A stretch of 64,000 nucleotides of DNA from positions 1,496,548 through 1,560,547 of the forward strand of contig CACRXP010000006.1 of the NCBI GenBank assembly GCA_902702965.1, given 5' to 3'. The notes below the pieces were generated by a model. That model searched no databases, had not been told where the DNA came from, and saw nothing but the letters and a program-made list of their open reading frames with translations. The translations under genes and the position numbers were made by a program. Every line of letters starts with the position of its first letter. The stretch's first letter is position 1. Below, piece by piece: positions 36,830 to 47,753 of the stretch. This DNA is from Spirometra erinaceieuropaei. Taxonomy: Eukaryota; Platyhelminthes; Cestoda; Diphyllobothriidea; Diphyllobothriidae.

Positions 36830-37780
36830 CTAAAGCAGCTCCCGGCTCACGCGGTTGTCACCTCTTGCAAGAATTTCGGCCTCCTCGAATTTGAATGTGT
36901 GGCCAGATCTCGTCGAATGAGCCACAACTTGAGAATTGGTGCCATTTCTCCACATTGCTACAGCGTGTTTGGCCATTCGCGTTAGGAGCTGTCTTCCGGT
37001 TTCTCCGACGTAGTTGCTTTGTCTGCAACTGCATCAGATCCAATAAACGACTCCAGACCTTTCTAGGCGTGGCAGCTGGTCTTTCGGTTTTATTACCTGA
37101 CGCCTGATGGTTGCCTCCGGTCTGTGTGCAACTCCAACCCCAAGTGGTGCGAGAAGGCGGCTGACAGCTTCCGAAACGTTATTGACATACGGAAGCGCTC
37201 GACAAAATTTGGTGTCTGTGCGGTTAGGCCCTTCGCCCCTTTTGCGCATGCACCGGTTGACGAAGTTGTGCGGGTAGCCATTGGCTTTGATTACCCGTCG
37301 GAGATATTGTACTTCAGCAATCTTGTCTTCCGCCTCACTGCAGTGCGTTTCGCCACGCCGATAGAGCGTCCTTACACAATTGCGTTTGTGGCTGATTGGG
37401 TGGTTGCTGTTGAAGTTCAGTACTTGCATCGTATTTGTTGTTTTCCTGAACACTTTGGTTTTTAGTCCACCACAATTTTTGCGGTATAGGAGGATATCCA
37501 GGAAGGCCAGCTGATTGTTCGCTTCCTCCTCCATGCTAAATTGTATGTCCGGGAAGATCGCATTCAGATGTTCCTTGAATGGCAGCAGCTGATCCCGGTC
37601 GATAACGACGAAGGTATCATTCATATACCGTGCCCAGAATTTCGGTCTGACTAATTCCTTCCTGCCTCCGTTCCCCCCCCCCCACCCCAGATCCATGGTC
37701 CGCACCCTTAATTTGGGCCTGTGGCAAGTACTGAGGTGATTTTTGTGGTCACCGGTTATCACTGAAATAATTGATGCCAA
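36830..37780 (-). pseudogene. Reverse transcriptase C-terminus plus GIY-YIG endonuclease pseudogene
   Basis: Coding part of the Penelope-like element. Residues 1 to ~50 are a chimeric or decayed lead-in. The RT catalytic box is YMND (intact copies usually have Y-x-D-D). The GIY-YIG part shows the paired motifs VVYWI and NYVGET with the following Arg and a His (AKHAV), then AHSTRSGHTFKFEEAEIL. The in-frame TGA between WI and CSC is most simply a C-to-T change of CGA. No intact 5' half exists here, so no active protein is expected. Confidence 0.82.
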
Positions 37781-37782
37781 TG

Positions 37783-39363
37783 GGGACTTCCTGTGCGTAC
37801 GTCGGTCCTTCCATGCCCACGGTCGTCACTTTGGCCAGCAACCAGGTAAAAGTATGAATTAAAGCCGACCAACTGTCCCTGACGGTCATTCCCGGTATTC
37901 CCCCTCCCCCCGCCCGGCCAGTTGCACGTGCCGCTACCACGGCAGCGGCAGAGGCAGCGGCAGAGGCAGCGGCGGCGTTAAACACACAAGTACCAGAGTC
38001 TGCGTACCAACGCACGTGCGATGACTGTCGTTTCGCCCGCCCTGTTCTGTTGGAATTTGGTGATAGAACGTGGGCTGAAAATTTGCGTTGTCAAGTGCTC
38101 TGGTAGTTTTTTGGTCCTTCTCTGAAAACGTTCGTCGCCTTTGCAGCTGTTCCCGTTCGCCAAATCCTCGTATGTCTCATCACAAGCATTGGATTCTGTA
38201 CGTTCAGTACGGTAAGGCGAAAAAACTATTTCTCGGAGTTGGCCGCCGCCACCGCTGCCTCTTAATCACCGAATTCCCGTCCGACTGATTGTTAGAGGTT
38301 TACTCTTTTGCTGAATTTTGTTGGGCGCGTTCACGGTTTCGGTTCTCCGTTGATTTGACCCCGCGTACATCTGCATCTAGGCTGTTCTCGTGGTGAACAC
38401 CAATCCAGCCAAAGACGAGGACCATGTCAGACAACGCTCCTATGGACTGAGGATAAGTAGGTGGTGGTGGTGGTGGTGGTGGTGGTGGTGGTGGTGGTGG
38501 TGGTGGTGGTGGTGGTGGTGGTGGTGGTCGGCGAGACGCGCTAGTCATTTGAGGCCATTCGCCCCTAGTGGAACTGTCGCTTCTAGCATGCCGCCGATCA
38601 GTCACGACACTCTCTCTGGCCACAAATGAATCGAAGTACCGCCATTAGCACCGTCCTGCAATACCTCACCAAAAGTCGTGGTCTGTGGGGGCTTGATATC
38701 GCGTCTGTGATCGTGCACCCGTCCATAATAAATTTTACAAAGGAAATAATTCACGCAAAGATATACAAATAATCAGTTTTTTAGTTTGACCTAGAGCTGC
38801 CATTTTGACTTATTTACCTTTGTCCGCCACTCCTACCCCAACCGCAGGCCGAGAGCGTGACATTTAACCTCAACCACTCGGTCAGCCAGCGTCTGTAAGT
38901 CTAACGTTCGTCCGCTTGTGCTCTGTGCCCCACTGTTAATAAGTGGCTACTGACGGCTCAAAAGCCGATACTGACCAGTCAGATGCCGATAAGACTTTAG
39001 ACTTTTTACTGCGCCATCGTGAAACATAAACGCCCATTTCTGTCCTGCATTTAGGGGGGAATGGCCGGTAAAGGCCACTTCCATGTGAGCAGGCGAATTT
39101 CGTTTTGATGTTGCAAACCGCCGCATGCCCATTTTGCCTGATGGAGGAGGTGGTTATGTGGATGTACTATTTCTCTGCAGATGTAATGACTTTTCGCGTA
39201 GGGTACATTTCATTGTAAACTGCTTTATGTTCTGTATTCAAATAGATGTCCGTGGTGCGGTAACAGCCGATATGATAATTGTCATTACTATGAGAAACAC
39301 AACACTAGTTTTTAACAAGTCAACTTATTCTAAGAAGATGCATCAACACTGCACCACGAAGTC
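37783..39363. other. Intronic region upstream of the Penelope-like element
   Basis: 37935-37980 has an irregular GCAGCG(G/A) repeat. No continuation of the Penelope reverse transcriptase 5' half is seen, so the element is truncated or chimeric here. Confidence 0.45.
38459..38528 (+). repeat. GGT microsatellite
   Basis: About 23 uninterrupted GGT/GTG units. Confidence 0.92.
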
Positions 39364-39510
39364 ATGCAACTTACAGAAGCAGAACCCTTAAATACCCCTG
39401 AACAAAAACTGATTGCCGAAGAGAGTACACTTGCCAAGGCAGTAGAGAAGGAACGTATGAAGAAGCTTGCTTTTCAGGTTAAACCTAAAATTGATTTTAT
39501 TGACGAATAA
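39364..39510 (+). CDS. Small ORF of 48 residues, coding-like composition
   Basis: ATG at 39364 to TAA at 39508-39510. The product is highly charged and coding-like (LNTPEQKLIAEESTLAKAVE, then KERMKKLAFQVKPKIDFIDE), with a coiled-coil-like middle. An AG that could act as an acceptor sits at the start of the coding-like part, and an AATAAA hexamer overlaps the stop codon. It lies inside the 11.7-kb intron before the FN3 exon. It could be the last exon of a nested gene or a processed pseudogene fragment. I do not recognise the family. Confidence 0.3.
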   Translation: MQLTEAEPLNTPEQKLIAEESTLAKAVEKERMKKLAFQVKPKIDFIDE

Positions 39511-40270
39511 ATTGCCTGGCGGCAGTTTATAAGAACAAAGTCCCCTCAAGACCTTTGTTGAACTCAATGTCTTGACGCCCTACCAACTGCAGCGTATTTT
39601 TTTCAAACCAGACCTTTCATTAAATCTGTCAATAATGTAGAAAATGACGAATTCGTATACAGCTTTTATGTCAAGTTTCTTTTTAGCATGGTGTCCGCGA
39701 ACCCTATGTCAACTAGGACGGGAGTCACATGTATTTACCGGAACATGTATATTCGATATCTAGTTCACCGCATTCAGTTATGAACGTCTAGTTTACCAAC
39801 AATAATACGAACTGTCAATGGGTTCCCAACATCTCGCCTTCCATGGCGCACTTTTTCATGTAGAAATTCTCAAAGCTCCCTACCACCTTCATGCGTTCCT
39901 ATTGTCGCCAGTTCAAGCATGTGTTAAAAACCGAAGTTGTGGGCCCCTTATTTCTTCGTGTTTTGGTCAAAGTGGGGTTTTTCTAAAGTTTAATCTGATT
40001 TTCACCCTCTTCGCAAAAAATCGTATGGGAGGCAGGTTTTGGTTTCTGGTCTGTTTCTAGATTCCTAACATTATTTGGGATTTCCTTTCCGGGATTTTAG
40101 GTCCTTATAGTGCGAACTATTTCCCAAAACTTGACCAGGACTCCATATTTGAAGTCATAAAATCATACCAAACGTGGTAGCATAACAATCGTTTGACAAC
40201 TCTCTTTTCCTAAATGTCCACTCTATGTATATGTACTCGAAATTCTAACTAGTTTTTGTTTCATTAACAG

Positions 40271-40392
40271 TAGATCCATCGGCCCCGGTAGTTACGTCTC
40301 CGAATTTTACCTCTCACGCGGATTACTATCTCCTGAGTTGGAAAGCCCACTCCAAGTCTCCACTGCAAAACGTCACACTGAGGATTGAGTCG
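40271..40392 (+). CDS. IgCAM exon: first half of a fibronectin type III domain
   Basis: The acceptor CATTAACAG ends at 40270; the exon enters in phase 1 and leaves in phase 0 at a GTAGGA donor. It reads DPSAPVVTSPNF, then DYYLLSWKAHSKSPL, then VTLRIES. This is the FN3 A-B-C strand pattern: the Pro-x-x-Pro-like start, the conserved Trp at 40339-40341, and a C' strand. NFT and NVT are possible N-glycosylation sites. Splitting an FN3 domain by a central phase 0 intron with phase 1 introns at its edges is common in animal adhesion genes. The following intron is only 86 bp. Confidence 0.78.
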
Positions 40393-40478
40393 GTAGGAAA
40401 ACAATCCCGGCGTTTTATTCCGCCCTTTATTGTTTCTACTAACATTTACCTAGTAGTCAATGTTTGTTCTTTTTAAAG

Positions 40479-40758
40479 CGAAGACAAGACAAGAGCCGTG
40501 CCGACGGTGCAGAGGGAAACATTGCACCGGAGATCGAGCGTAAGAAGGTGACTTTCACATTGAATACCACGCAACCCTCTGCGCTCGGTGCCCAAGAGTT
40601 CTGGCATCACCTTCCGAACCTGACCATGGATGCGGAGCACCGAGTCTATGTATGGGTTTGCAACAAGCACGCCTGCTCTGGAGAGCCCGATCGCCTTGAC
40701 AGCAATCCTGCACTGAATGGGAAGCCTCATGTTGTATTCAAGACACCCTCCTATAATG
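40479..40758 (+). CDS. IgCAM exon: second half of the fibronectin type III domain
   Basis: The acceptor TTTTTAAAG ends at 40478; the exon is phase 0 to phase 1 and ends at a good donor, AATG|GTAAGA. It encodes an unusually long, charged C'-E insertion (about residues 1-30, rich in Arg, Lys and Glu). This is followed by HHLPNLTMDAEHRVYVWVC and NKHACSG, matching the FN3 E-F-G strands (Leu-x-Pro-x-x-x-Y-x-V-x-V-x-x-x-N). Two cysteines (in VWVC and HACSG) lie close together near strands F/G, and NLT and NTT are possible N-glycosylation sites. The 280-base open frame with matching splice phases on both sides makes this a firm exon. Confidence 0.85.
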
Positions 40759-42235
40759 GTAAGACTGTGGGACAAAAGTCCCCCTCATTGCTAGATTTGA
40801 AAATTTATTTGACAACTAGACTGCCACTGATGTTTTTGTTCAGGGCTAATGGACTCGTCTGTTCCACGTCCGCTCCACTGCTAGTGCGCTAGATGTACAT
40901 TCAGTATGCTTCGATAGAGTAGGTAACGCCTTAAATTCCAAAATTCCGACGTCGTTCCCACGTCCTTTTCCCGTCAGTTCTCGTTCTTTCCCGCGAATCA
41001 CGTAACTCCATGACCATGCACATTTTACTCTCTTGCTCCGGACAGTGCCCGCACGGCAGGCCTTAGTTTCGACCGGCTTGTGACTCGTGTTCTTGGTCTA
41101 TCGGTGCCCTTTAAACCGATTCCGTAGCTGGTCAACTAGAGTGCTAGGGTAGCTCCGCAGGATGGTGGGACTCTAGTGGTGCTTTCAAGTACCACAATAC
41201 CAGCTTGACGGAAAAAGCCGTGATCTTGCTTCCCCAAAGACCCAGTTTGACCTCCACTTCGATTGTGACGTCAACTGGTCGTTGTTTGGAGGCCACCCGC
41301 GAGTACTAAGACGAAACGGGATGCTCGTAGCCCAAACTATATTCAGGGTAGATTGGCTAATGCCATTTCCCTCATGAATTTGAATATTCACGATAAAAAT
41401 CAAGAGGGCAATAGTTTGGAGCCCAGCGGTCGACTGAACGCTTGGCCACAATCGGGATCTCTAGGGAAACGACCTAGCATGTTCCTTACTTGTGTCTACT
41501 TCGGCTCTGTATAACAGTAGAGATAGTGGCAGATGGATTTCCGCCTTCAGATCTAGGTTAAAGGCACCATCAACTTTATGTCAGCCCTGATCTTCACAGT
41601 TTATTTGCAAGCTAGCGTAAATCTTATTGGTTATGTCTTGCGAGGAAACTGAGGAATAGCTGTTAGGTGGGTATTCGCGGATGCCTTCCACGGTAGCTGC
41701 TCTAGCCAAAAAAGACAGCTGTTTCCGTACTTTCTGAAAATTTTACCCCGACCTGCAAATACTTAACAGTTGTTGCTGTTATCGCGACCTCTAAGCGTAT
41801 CTCACCTCCCCGTCACCCCACCTGCAGCAGGCATCCACAGCATGGCATGACTCATGACCACTTTTGATGAATCCTGCATTAGCACGTCCAACCAATCAGA
41901 AACGCCAACTAAATGCGCCATTTATTTTCTTCGGTTTAAAATGGCACGCGCCCCCACGAGCTCAGTACACGCACCCAGTTAAGCTGGTTGACACACGCCG
42001 TTATGCGGGCAGTCGATGCGTTACATCCCCATGACTGTACTTTAGCTCCTCTGCTTGGGAGAAATCACCTTCTGCAGGTGCAACATAGTCCCGGGATTGC
42101 GGCAACTGGGATACCTCTGACCACCTTAGCCCTCACGAATCGGTGACCCCGAGACGATGATAACCCGCGACTCTCTGATGGCTTGTCATTCCTGCTCATT
42201 AAAAACTCAGTCCTGTTTACGAGGATGATGACGAG
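40759..42235. other. Intron between FN3 and stalk exons, no feature recognised
   Basis: Ordinary intron-like sequence. The 4.0-kb intron also contains the N gap, decayed SINE-A-like sequence at 42720-43010 and pieces of families C and D. Confidence 0.5.
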
Positions 42236-42430
42236 NNNNNNNNNNNNNNNNNNNNNNNNNNNNNNNNNNNNNNNNNNNNNNNNNNNNNNNNNNNNNNNNN
42301 NNNNNNNNNNNNNNNNNNNNNNNNNNNNNNNNNNNNNNNNNNNNNNNNNNNNNNNNNNNNNNNNNNNNNNNNNNNNNNNNNNNNNNNNNNNNNNNNNNNN
42401 GAGGAGGAGGAGGAGGAGGAGGAGGAGGAG
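42236..42430. other. Assembly gap (165 N) next to a GAG microsatellite
   Basis: 42236-42400 is N. GAGGATGATGACGAG precedes it and a pure GAG run (42401-42430) follows, so the gap very likely hides a longer GAG array of unknown true length. Confidence 0.95.
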
Positions 42431-43789
42431 TAAACACCAGTAAAAACCAGTTATTCTTTGCGCAGCGAATGGAACGTAGTCATGACAGGCGGTGTATATT
42501 GGCTTCCCGCCAACGGTGTGCGTCAGCCAGCCGCAGCTGGGCGCACGAGGTCAACTCGTAAGAGCAGATGCCATTTTAGCGTCGGAAAATGAACGGTCCA
42601 TTTAGTTGGCGCCTCTTATTGGCTGGACCTGCTAATGTCGCATTCGCCCGAAGCGGTTTTGAGTCATTCAGTGTCGTAGATGCCAACTGCAGGCAGATAT
42701 CACCACAGCCTTTTCTAGTAGTGGGAAGCGCGTTCACCGATCGGGTTAGGTATTATACTTGTCGCAGTTTTCAACCCTCGCAATCACCTGCATAGTGACC
42801 AGTAATCACACAGGATTACTTCCCACTTTAGTAAGTAATTCCAATCGAAACCGACGGGGCAACGAGTCTTTGCCTCGATGGTGGAGTGGAAAGCTTAAAG
42901 ACGTGCAATGACCAAAGAACTCGAGCGCGAACTCCAGGTCCCGCAAGCAGAGTCAACTGACGAGGGTTAATAGGCCAGAAACGACCACTTAGGTGTCCCT
43001 TGTCTTTGTCGATCTAGTGCAGTTACTTTTAATTCATATTTTAAGGCCCAGATGTGAACGCAGAAATCAAGGTTGACAGACAGACTCTATCTGCACTTTG
43101 GCTGTTAGCAATCAGTAGAGTTTTAGTGGGTATGGGCAACTTGACCCGGGTTTCAGCCTCGAGCCTGGTCTGTCTGTGACTGCAATATGGGTTAGCTGAT
43201 GACGTTAACCGCGCCGGAAACCACCATTCCGTCCCCACACCTCTTGCCATTTTCGTAAGGCTCCTCGATTTAGCAGCATTCCTCCTAATTTAAAATGTAT
43301 GCTCCTTGGTACAATCCACTGCAAATGTCAGTTTGACCGTCTCGTACGACAATGTCCGCCGTGTGCCCACAACGTGATCGGCTCGGGAACAGCGACTTGT
43401 GCCTCAACTATTGCGGATTCCACGGAGACATTCAAGCAAAGACTAGATATATACCTGCTTGGAAAATACCGCTTGTCTGGACAGAACAGCTCTGTTGTAC
43501 CAAACCAACGCCTTGCATACACCTACCGCTAATGCGGATGATTGTCATTTCATTTTACCAATATCATTTACAACTGGATGTTCTCGAGTTTCGGTCTTGC
43601 ATTTCCAAAGAAAACTACTGTGTTGAATGTATATATTACTGACAATATTTTAGTACCATGTTTATTTAAAGTTAGATATTGCATGCGCCGTTTTCCATAG
43701 GCGACTCGGATCCCATCTGACCGGGAGTGCTATAGAGGTCACGCTAAACAAAAAGTCTAGGATGAGGGTCAAATTATCCTGCCAGTCAG

Positions 43790-44050
43790 CATCCTCCCAA
43801 GCTACGGCTTTTAGCACACCGTGACAGTTAGAAAGCGCGTTAGATTGTTTGCAGGGAATAAACGCACTGAAGTGTCGTGTGCATGGAGTCCACAGAGCCG
43901 GCCTCACTCTCCCTTCCCCCTCGCAAGCATCGCTACAGCCGGTCAGCCGTCTGATGTTGAAATTTGGCGCAAGCGGCTGGCGCGGTGTGGGTCCGCGCCC
44001 CGACGTGTTAACAATCCTCCCCATATGTGGCATTTGTTAAGGGATGCTCG
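43790..44050. repeat. Family D interspersed repeat
   Basis: AAGCTACGGCTTTTAGCACA ... AGATTGTTTGCAGGGAATAA ... GCCTCACTCTCCCTTCCCCC. Related pieces are at 29570-29720, 34980-35215 and 51880-52000. Function unknown. Confidence 0.55.
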
Positions 44051-44803
44051 GACTCTGTGTAGCCTGTTTAATGCATGCTGTGCTCTTACATGACCCCCTT
44101 CCCCGTGGGGGAGGGAGAGGGTGTCTGTCATACGAGGTTGGCGTTCTTCCAGCTAACCCGATTGCAAGACTCAGTAGACATTTTCCGTTCTGCCTTGGAC
44201 GTGCATATGCCTGTGGTGCACATAGGGGATCATATTGCGACCAACAATTAGTAGTCAGGATGCATCGAAATGGCTATTTCTGGTTCGTCTCTCGTTACAA
44301 ACCATCGATATCCCCATCAATGTCATTGACACAGTGAAGATCAGAGCTCGGATCCAGCAAAGGCCCAGTGAGCCACTGAACCAGACATAGCAGCATCTGA
44401 CTGGAGCTTGATTTTGAGTTATACTGCAATACAAACACTTCTCCCCCCCCCCCCCCACTGAAATCAACCCACGGATCAGTTAACCCCAGCAACACTAATT
44501 GTGCAACGCTGCTCATCATGCTCGCAAGAACCGCACCGGTATGATCAACTCCCAGTGATATCATTAAGTACTAACGTTCACATTCTTCAGTTGTACATTT
44601 CCTTCAAAACTGTTGAACGCTTAGGAGTTGAGTCTTGGGTGCATAACCATGCGTCATTATGGTGGAATGTTTAACCGTATCCATTGAAGCAAATCTCAAT
44701 TATGTTGTATCATTTCTGAGTTGGATAACTAACTGTAGACTTTTTTGTTTTTTTCGTTTTCTTGCTTTAAATTCAGCTTATTTTCGATTTCCTCCGTCCA
44801 CAG

Positions 44804-44860
44804 GCTTGAACAAAATTGATCCCCTCGTCCTCAGTAAACCGCCTTCAGCTGCGCAACTCA
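44804..44860 (+). CDS. IgCAM exon: 19-codon stalk exon
   Basis: Acceptor CGTCCACAG ends at 44803 and a consensus donor GTGAGT starts at 44861. The 57-bp exon is symmetric (phase 1 to phase 1), so it can be skipped without a frameshift. It encodes a Pro/Ser/Leu-containing linker, LNKIDPLVLSKPPSAAQL, with no domain signature, fitting the stalk between the FN3 domain and the membrane anchor. Good splice signals on both sides and agreement with the flanking exons support it; its shortness limits confidence. Confidence 0.6.
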
Positions 44861-44952
44861 GTGAGTTCCCGCTTGGTCCTTTTATGCTGGTTATATGTTC
44901 TACTGATACTTAGTAAGTAACTATTGTTTGATGAATGTACGTCCGCTTTCAG

Positions 44953-45074
44953 CATCCGCCCCCGACCCAGGTGTTTCTAATCAGGCCACCGGCTCGGCCA
45001 GAACTTTCTACGCACTGCCTGCGCTTGTTGTATTTCAAGCCCTCTCTCAGGCCTGTTGTCTCCTCACCCACTGA
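44953..45074 (+). CDS. IgCAM terminal exon: hydrophobic GPI-signal-like C-terminus and stop
   Basis: The acceptor CGCTTTCAG ends at 44952, 92 bp after the previous exon. Entered in phase 1, the frame gives 40 residues and a TGA at 45072-45074. The sequence starts with a small-residue stretch (TSAPDPGVSNQATGSAR). It ends in about 18 hydrophobic residues (ALPALVVFQALSQACCLL) and only Thr-His, with no cytoplasmic tail. This is the layout of a GPI-attachment signal: small residues around a likely omega site in the N/S/A/G stretch, a short spacer, then a hydrophobic end. A very short type I transmembrane tail is the alternative. Ig + FN3 + GPI is the architecture of klingon/wrapper-type neural adhesion proteins; orthology is not claimed. 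Confidence 0.66.
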
Positions 45075-45614
45075 GGGTCCTACCCAGAAACTGGGACGAA
45101 AGTTGAGCTCAGTGTGTACCTTGAAGTAGACTGTCAGTATCCGCTCGTTTGCAGAGCCTATCCAGTGGGGCCTGCTTTGAGTTTCCCCTAGCGCCCACCC
45201 TCCTCCCTCCATCAATCGCCGACCGCCTCCTTTACTAACTCCGCTCCTTCAATCTCGCCCTGTCTCGCTTCCTCTTTGAGACCGCTGTTGTTACCAGTTT
45301 GGACTTTTTGTTTTTTTTCTAATCAACCAGTCCGCATTGTTTCCTTTTCCAAAACCACTCTCCTTTTTTTCTCTCTTTCTCCAATCATTGTGACACTGGA
45401 CCATACGGGTCAGCGGACCGACGCAGATCATTCTGTGGGTGTCCGGTCCAAGCGTTATCTTCTCCTTTTGCGCCACTCGATCCCAGTGCCCAATCAGTTT
45501 ACTTGCTTCAATGCCCGGCTTCGCGCCGTCGTAATTGCAACTTTGGACAACTTACTATTGCTGCTCCTTCTGTGTTATTTTGTTACCTATATTTGATTTT
45601 TTGTTCGAAATGAT

Positions 45615-45620
45615 AATAAA
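45615..45620 (+). promoter_or_regulatory. Candidate polyadenylation signal AATAAA of the IgCAM gene
   Basis: The first AATAAA hexamer after the stop codon at 45074 lies about 540 bp downstream, in a T-rich stretch. It gives a 3' UTR of plausible length. Single hexamers are common by chance in AT-rich DNA, so this is only suggestive. Confidence 0.4.
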
Positions 45621-45934
45621 CACAGGTTCACTCTTTCTAAAGAAGATGAGGGGACGCCTATTGGTGTTTTGTGGGGATGAGAACATCTTTCGATCAGCGA
45701 CAGTCGACCAATTTAAAACAGTTCGGTTAGGAAAAACACATTATGTTGATTACAGTGTGGCCCTTAACAATATCCATCTGAAAATGTGATGAGAAAAATG
45801 CGTTTAATGAGTGTGTCGCAACTGCCATAGGAAATACGTGAACTCAATAGCTCAATCATAGTTGAGAGCCAATTCGTGTAGACCAGAAGACTGATGTATC
45901 AACTGTGAAGAGTGGGCACAGGAAAAGGAGAAAC

Positions 45935-46160
45935 CGGGATCGTATTTCTGGCCAATTAGTCGCCGTCAGCCAGTTATACAGGCCTCAAACTCCAGATAAA
46001 CTGGGATTCGAACCCAAACTGTTTGGTCGTTGAGCGCTGAGCAGTCCATCGTTTTACAATTGACTCACGGGCCTGTTGTTCTATCGCGGGCTGTCGGGAC
46101 TATTAACCACCGTTGGAGGGGCGTTCACTGATCAGGTTGTAACGCCTGAATTGAGGATAT
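45935..46160 (-). mobile_element. SINE-A, diverged, downstream of the IgCAM gene
   Basis: The reversed core GGGATTCGAACCCAAACTGT and TGACTCACGGGCCTGTTGTT are followed by GGCGTTCACTGATCAGGTTG. A further decayed copy lies at about 46540-46710. Confidence 0.6.
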
Positions 46161-46924
46161 GCCTTCCGCTTCTGACATCCACGCCGCGCCAAGAATCGTG
46201 TGAATGCGGCTCTCGGGTGGCCGGACCACGAGCGTATTCGTCCTCGACGATGGCCAATCCCAGGTGCCCACAAACTCCACCATCACCCAATCAACTGGCC
46301 AAACTGACAATGACTGACTCTCACGTGACGCTTATTAACCCCCGTTCACATCACTCTAGCGAGCAGACGGACAAAGGCCAAAAGTCGGCCGTGCATCGGG
46401 GGCTTTGACCATAACTGAATTTCTGTACAGAATACACGACTTCTGCTTGTGTCTCTCACCCCCTCTACCCCAAAACGGCATTGTGTCCTGGTTATTGAGG
46501 TGTCCGTGGTACAGGGCTAAGGTACGTGGTTGTCACGTTAGGTCTTAGGGCTCAATATAGCAGTCGCACAGCGACCAGAGATATAGGCAGAAATGAGTAC
46601 CGAGAAAGTCAAGAGAGTCTGGAACGACCATGACCGGCCTATTAACCGTCGTCAATCGGCCACAGCCGGCCCCGGGCTTGTCTGTCCTGTGGTTCAAACC
46701 CCGGTTCTCTTGTCATTGAGGGGCAAATTCAGCACTCTGTCCCAACGTGCAGCGGGGCTAACATGCGCGTGATTCCGGTTGTGTGTGTAGCTAGCTAAGG
46801 ATGGCCAGAACACCTCCGAAACAGCCGCCGTTCAGGTTCCTGTGCACACTTTTTTGCCTTTTGCCTTTGTTAATAACATTCTCCTGGTGACTTTGTGGCC
46901 TGGTAACTAGTCCCCCTTTCGCAG

Positions 46925-47136
46925 TGCCCACCACTGTGTGCCGAACTTATTTTCTCGAAGAAGCCAAACCGATCGCTGCGCGTCGATCTTTTGAGAGCCT
47001 CTATGTACACGGTCCCACAGGAAAGACTTGCCCCATTCTGGTCGGACTCAGCTATGGAACACGCAGATTCAGTTCTTCCTGGGGACCCCAGGGTCGAACC
47101 TTTGCACTCAGTCGCATTACGATGACGGGATTCTCG
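46925..47136 (+). CDS. Candidate exon 1 of an unrecognised downstream gene
   Basis: A strong acceptor (pyrimidine-rich, ending CGCAG at 46924) opens a frame of about 70 codons that ends at a GTGAAT donor (47137), phase 1 to phase 0. The product begins PTTVCRTYFLEEAKPIAA and includes TCPILVGLSYG and WGPQGRTFALSRI. I do not recognise the domain. Two Cys and mixed beta-like hydrophobicity suggest an extracellular protein. The phase matches the next candidate exon at 48059. It could instead be a chance open frame. Confidence 0.4.
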
Positions 47137-47414
47137 GTGAATTCCTCTTCCGTGAGGCTTGGAGTGCTCTGGATTGCGAGTAATGAAGTATGTGACCTTT
47201 GCTCAATGGTAGGTCGTTTGACTCGGCAACCGGATGAGAGGTATACACTTTTGTCTCCTCTGTTTTAGGGGTTGAGGCATGGAAGAGAGTTGGGCATAGC
47301 CATTCCAGTCTCACCCTCGCCTTTTGTTAGTAGATATCACACCCACCCGCTGTAGGGGGAAAGATAGAGGCTACGGCACCTGCAGGCGGTCATACAGCCA
47401 CGACCAATTATTTG

Positions 47415-47722
47415 GTCAGATGTAGTTATGTAGCCCAAACTGAAGTAAACAAACACCGACCACCTGTAATACAGGACCGATGGTAATAGGGGTTTTTACA
47501 CGAGAGGCCGGGGAACGCACAGACTAAGAGGTCAAGTAACTGTGTGCAAATGGAAAGCTATTGGGGATGCGTGGTTGTACTTTGAGTGGTTGGGGAATAG
47601 TTGCCCTAACCCCTAACCCTAACCCTTAACCGCAGCCCTGAACACTAACCCTGAAACATCTAACACAAAAATCAGAAGAAGAAGAAGAAGAAGAAGAAGA
47701 AGAAGAAGAAGAAGAGGAGGAA

Positions 47723-47753
<31 letters not shown>

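Larger units (their letters stand above)
36427..37782 (-). mobile_element. Penelope-like retroelement, 5'-truncated and decayed
   Basis: Minus-strand remnant of a GIY-YIG-type Penelope-like element. The longest frame (37780-37034) contains the reverse transcriptase C motif as FWARYMNDTFVVID followed by FKEHLNAIFPDIQFSMEEE and LAFLDILLYR, a continuation characteristic of Penelope reverse transcriptases. Upstream motifs are lost; the join to unrelated DNA is near the poly-C/G tract at 37673-37684. The frame runs into a GIY-YIG endonuclease region (VVYWI, stop, CSC, then SNYVGETGRQLL). A single TGA (complement of 37034-37036) interrupts it, and the reading frame then stays open to a stop at 36830-36832. 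The 3' tail to about 36427 carries a degenerate hammerhead motif. An adjoining GAA repeat lies at 36381-36426. Confidence 0.85.
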
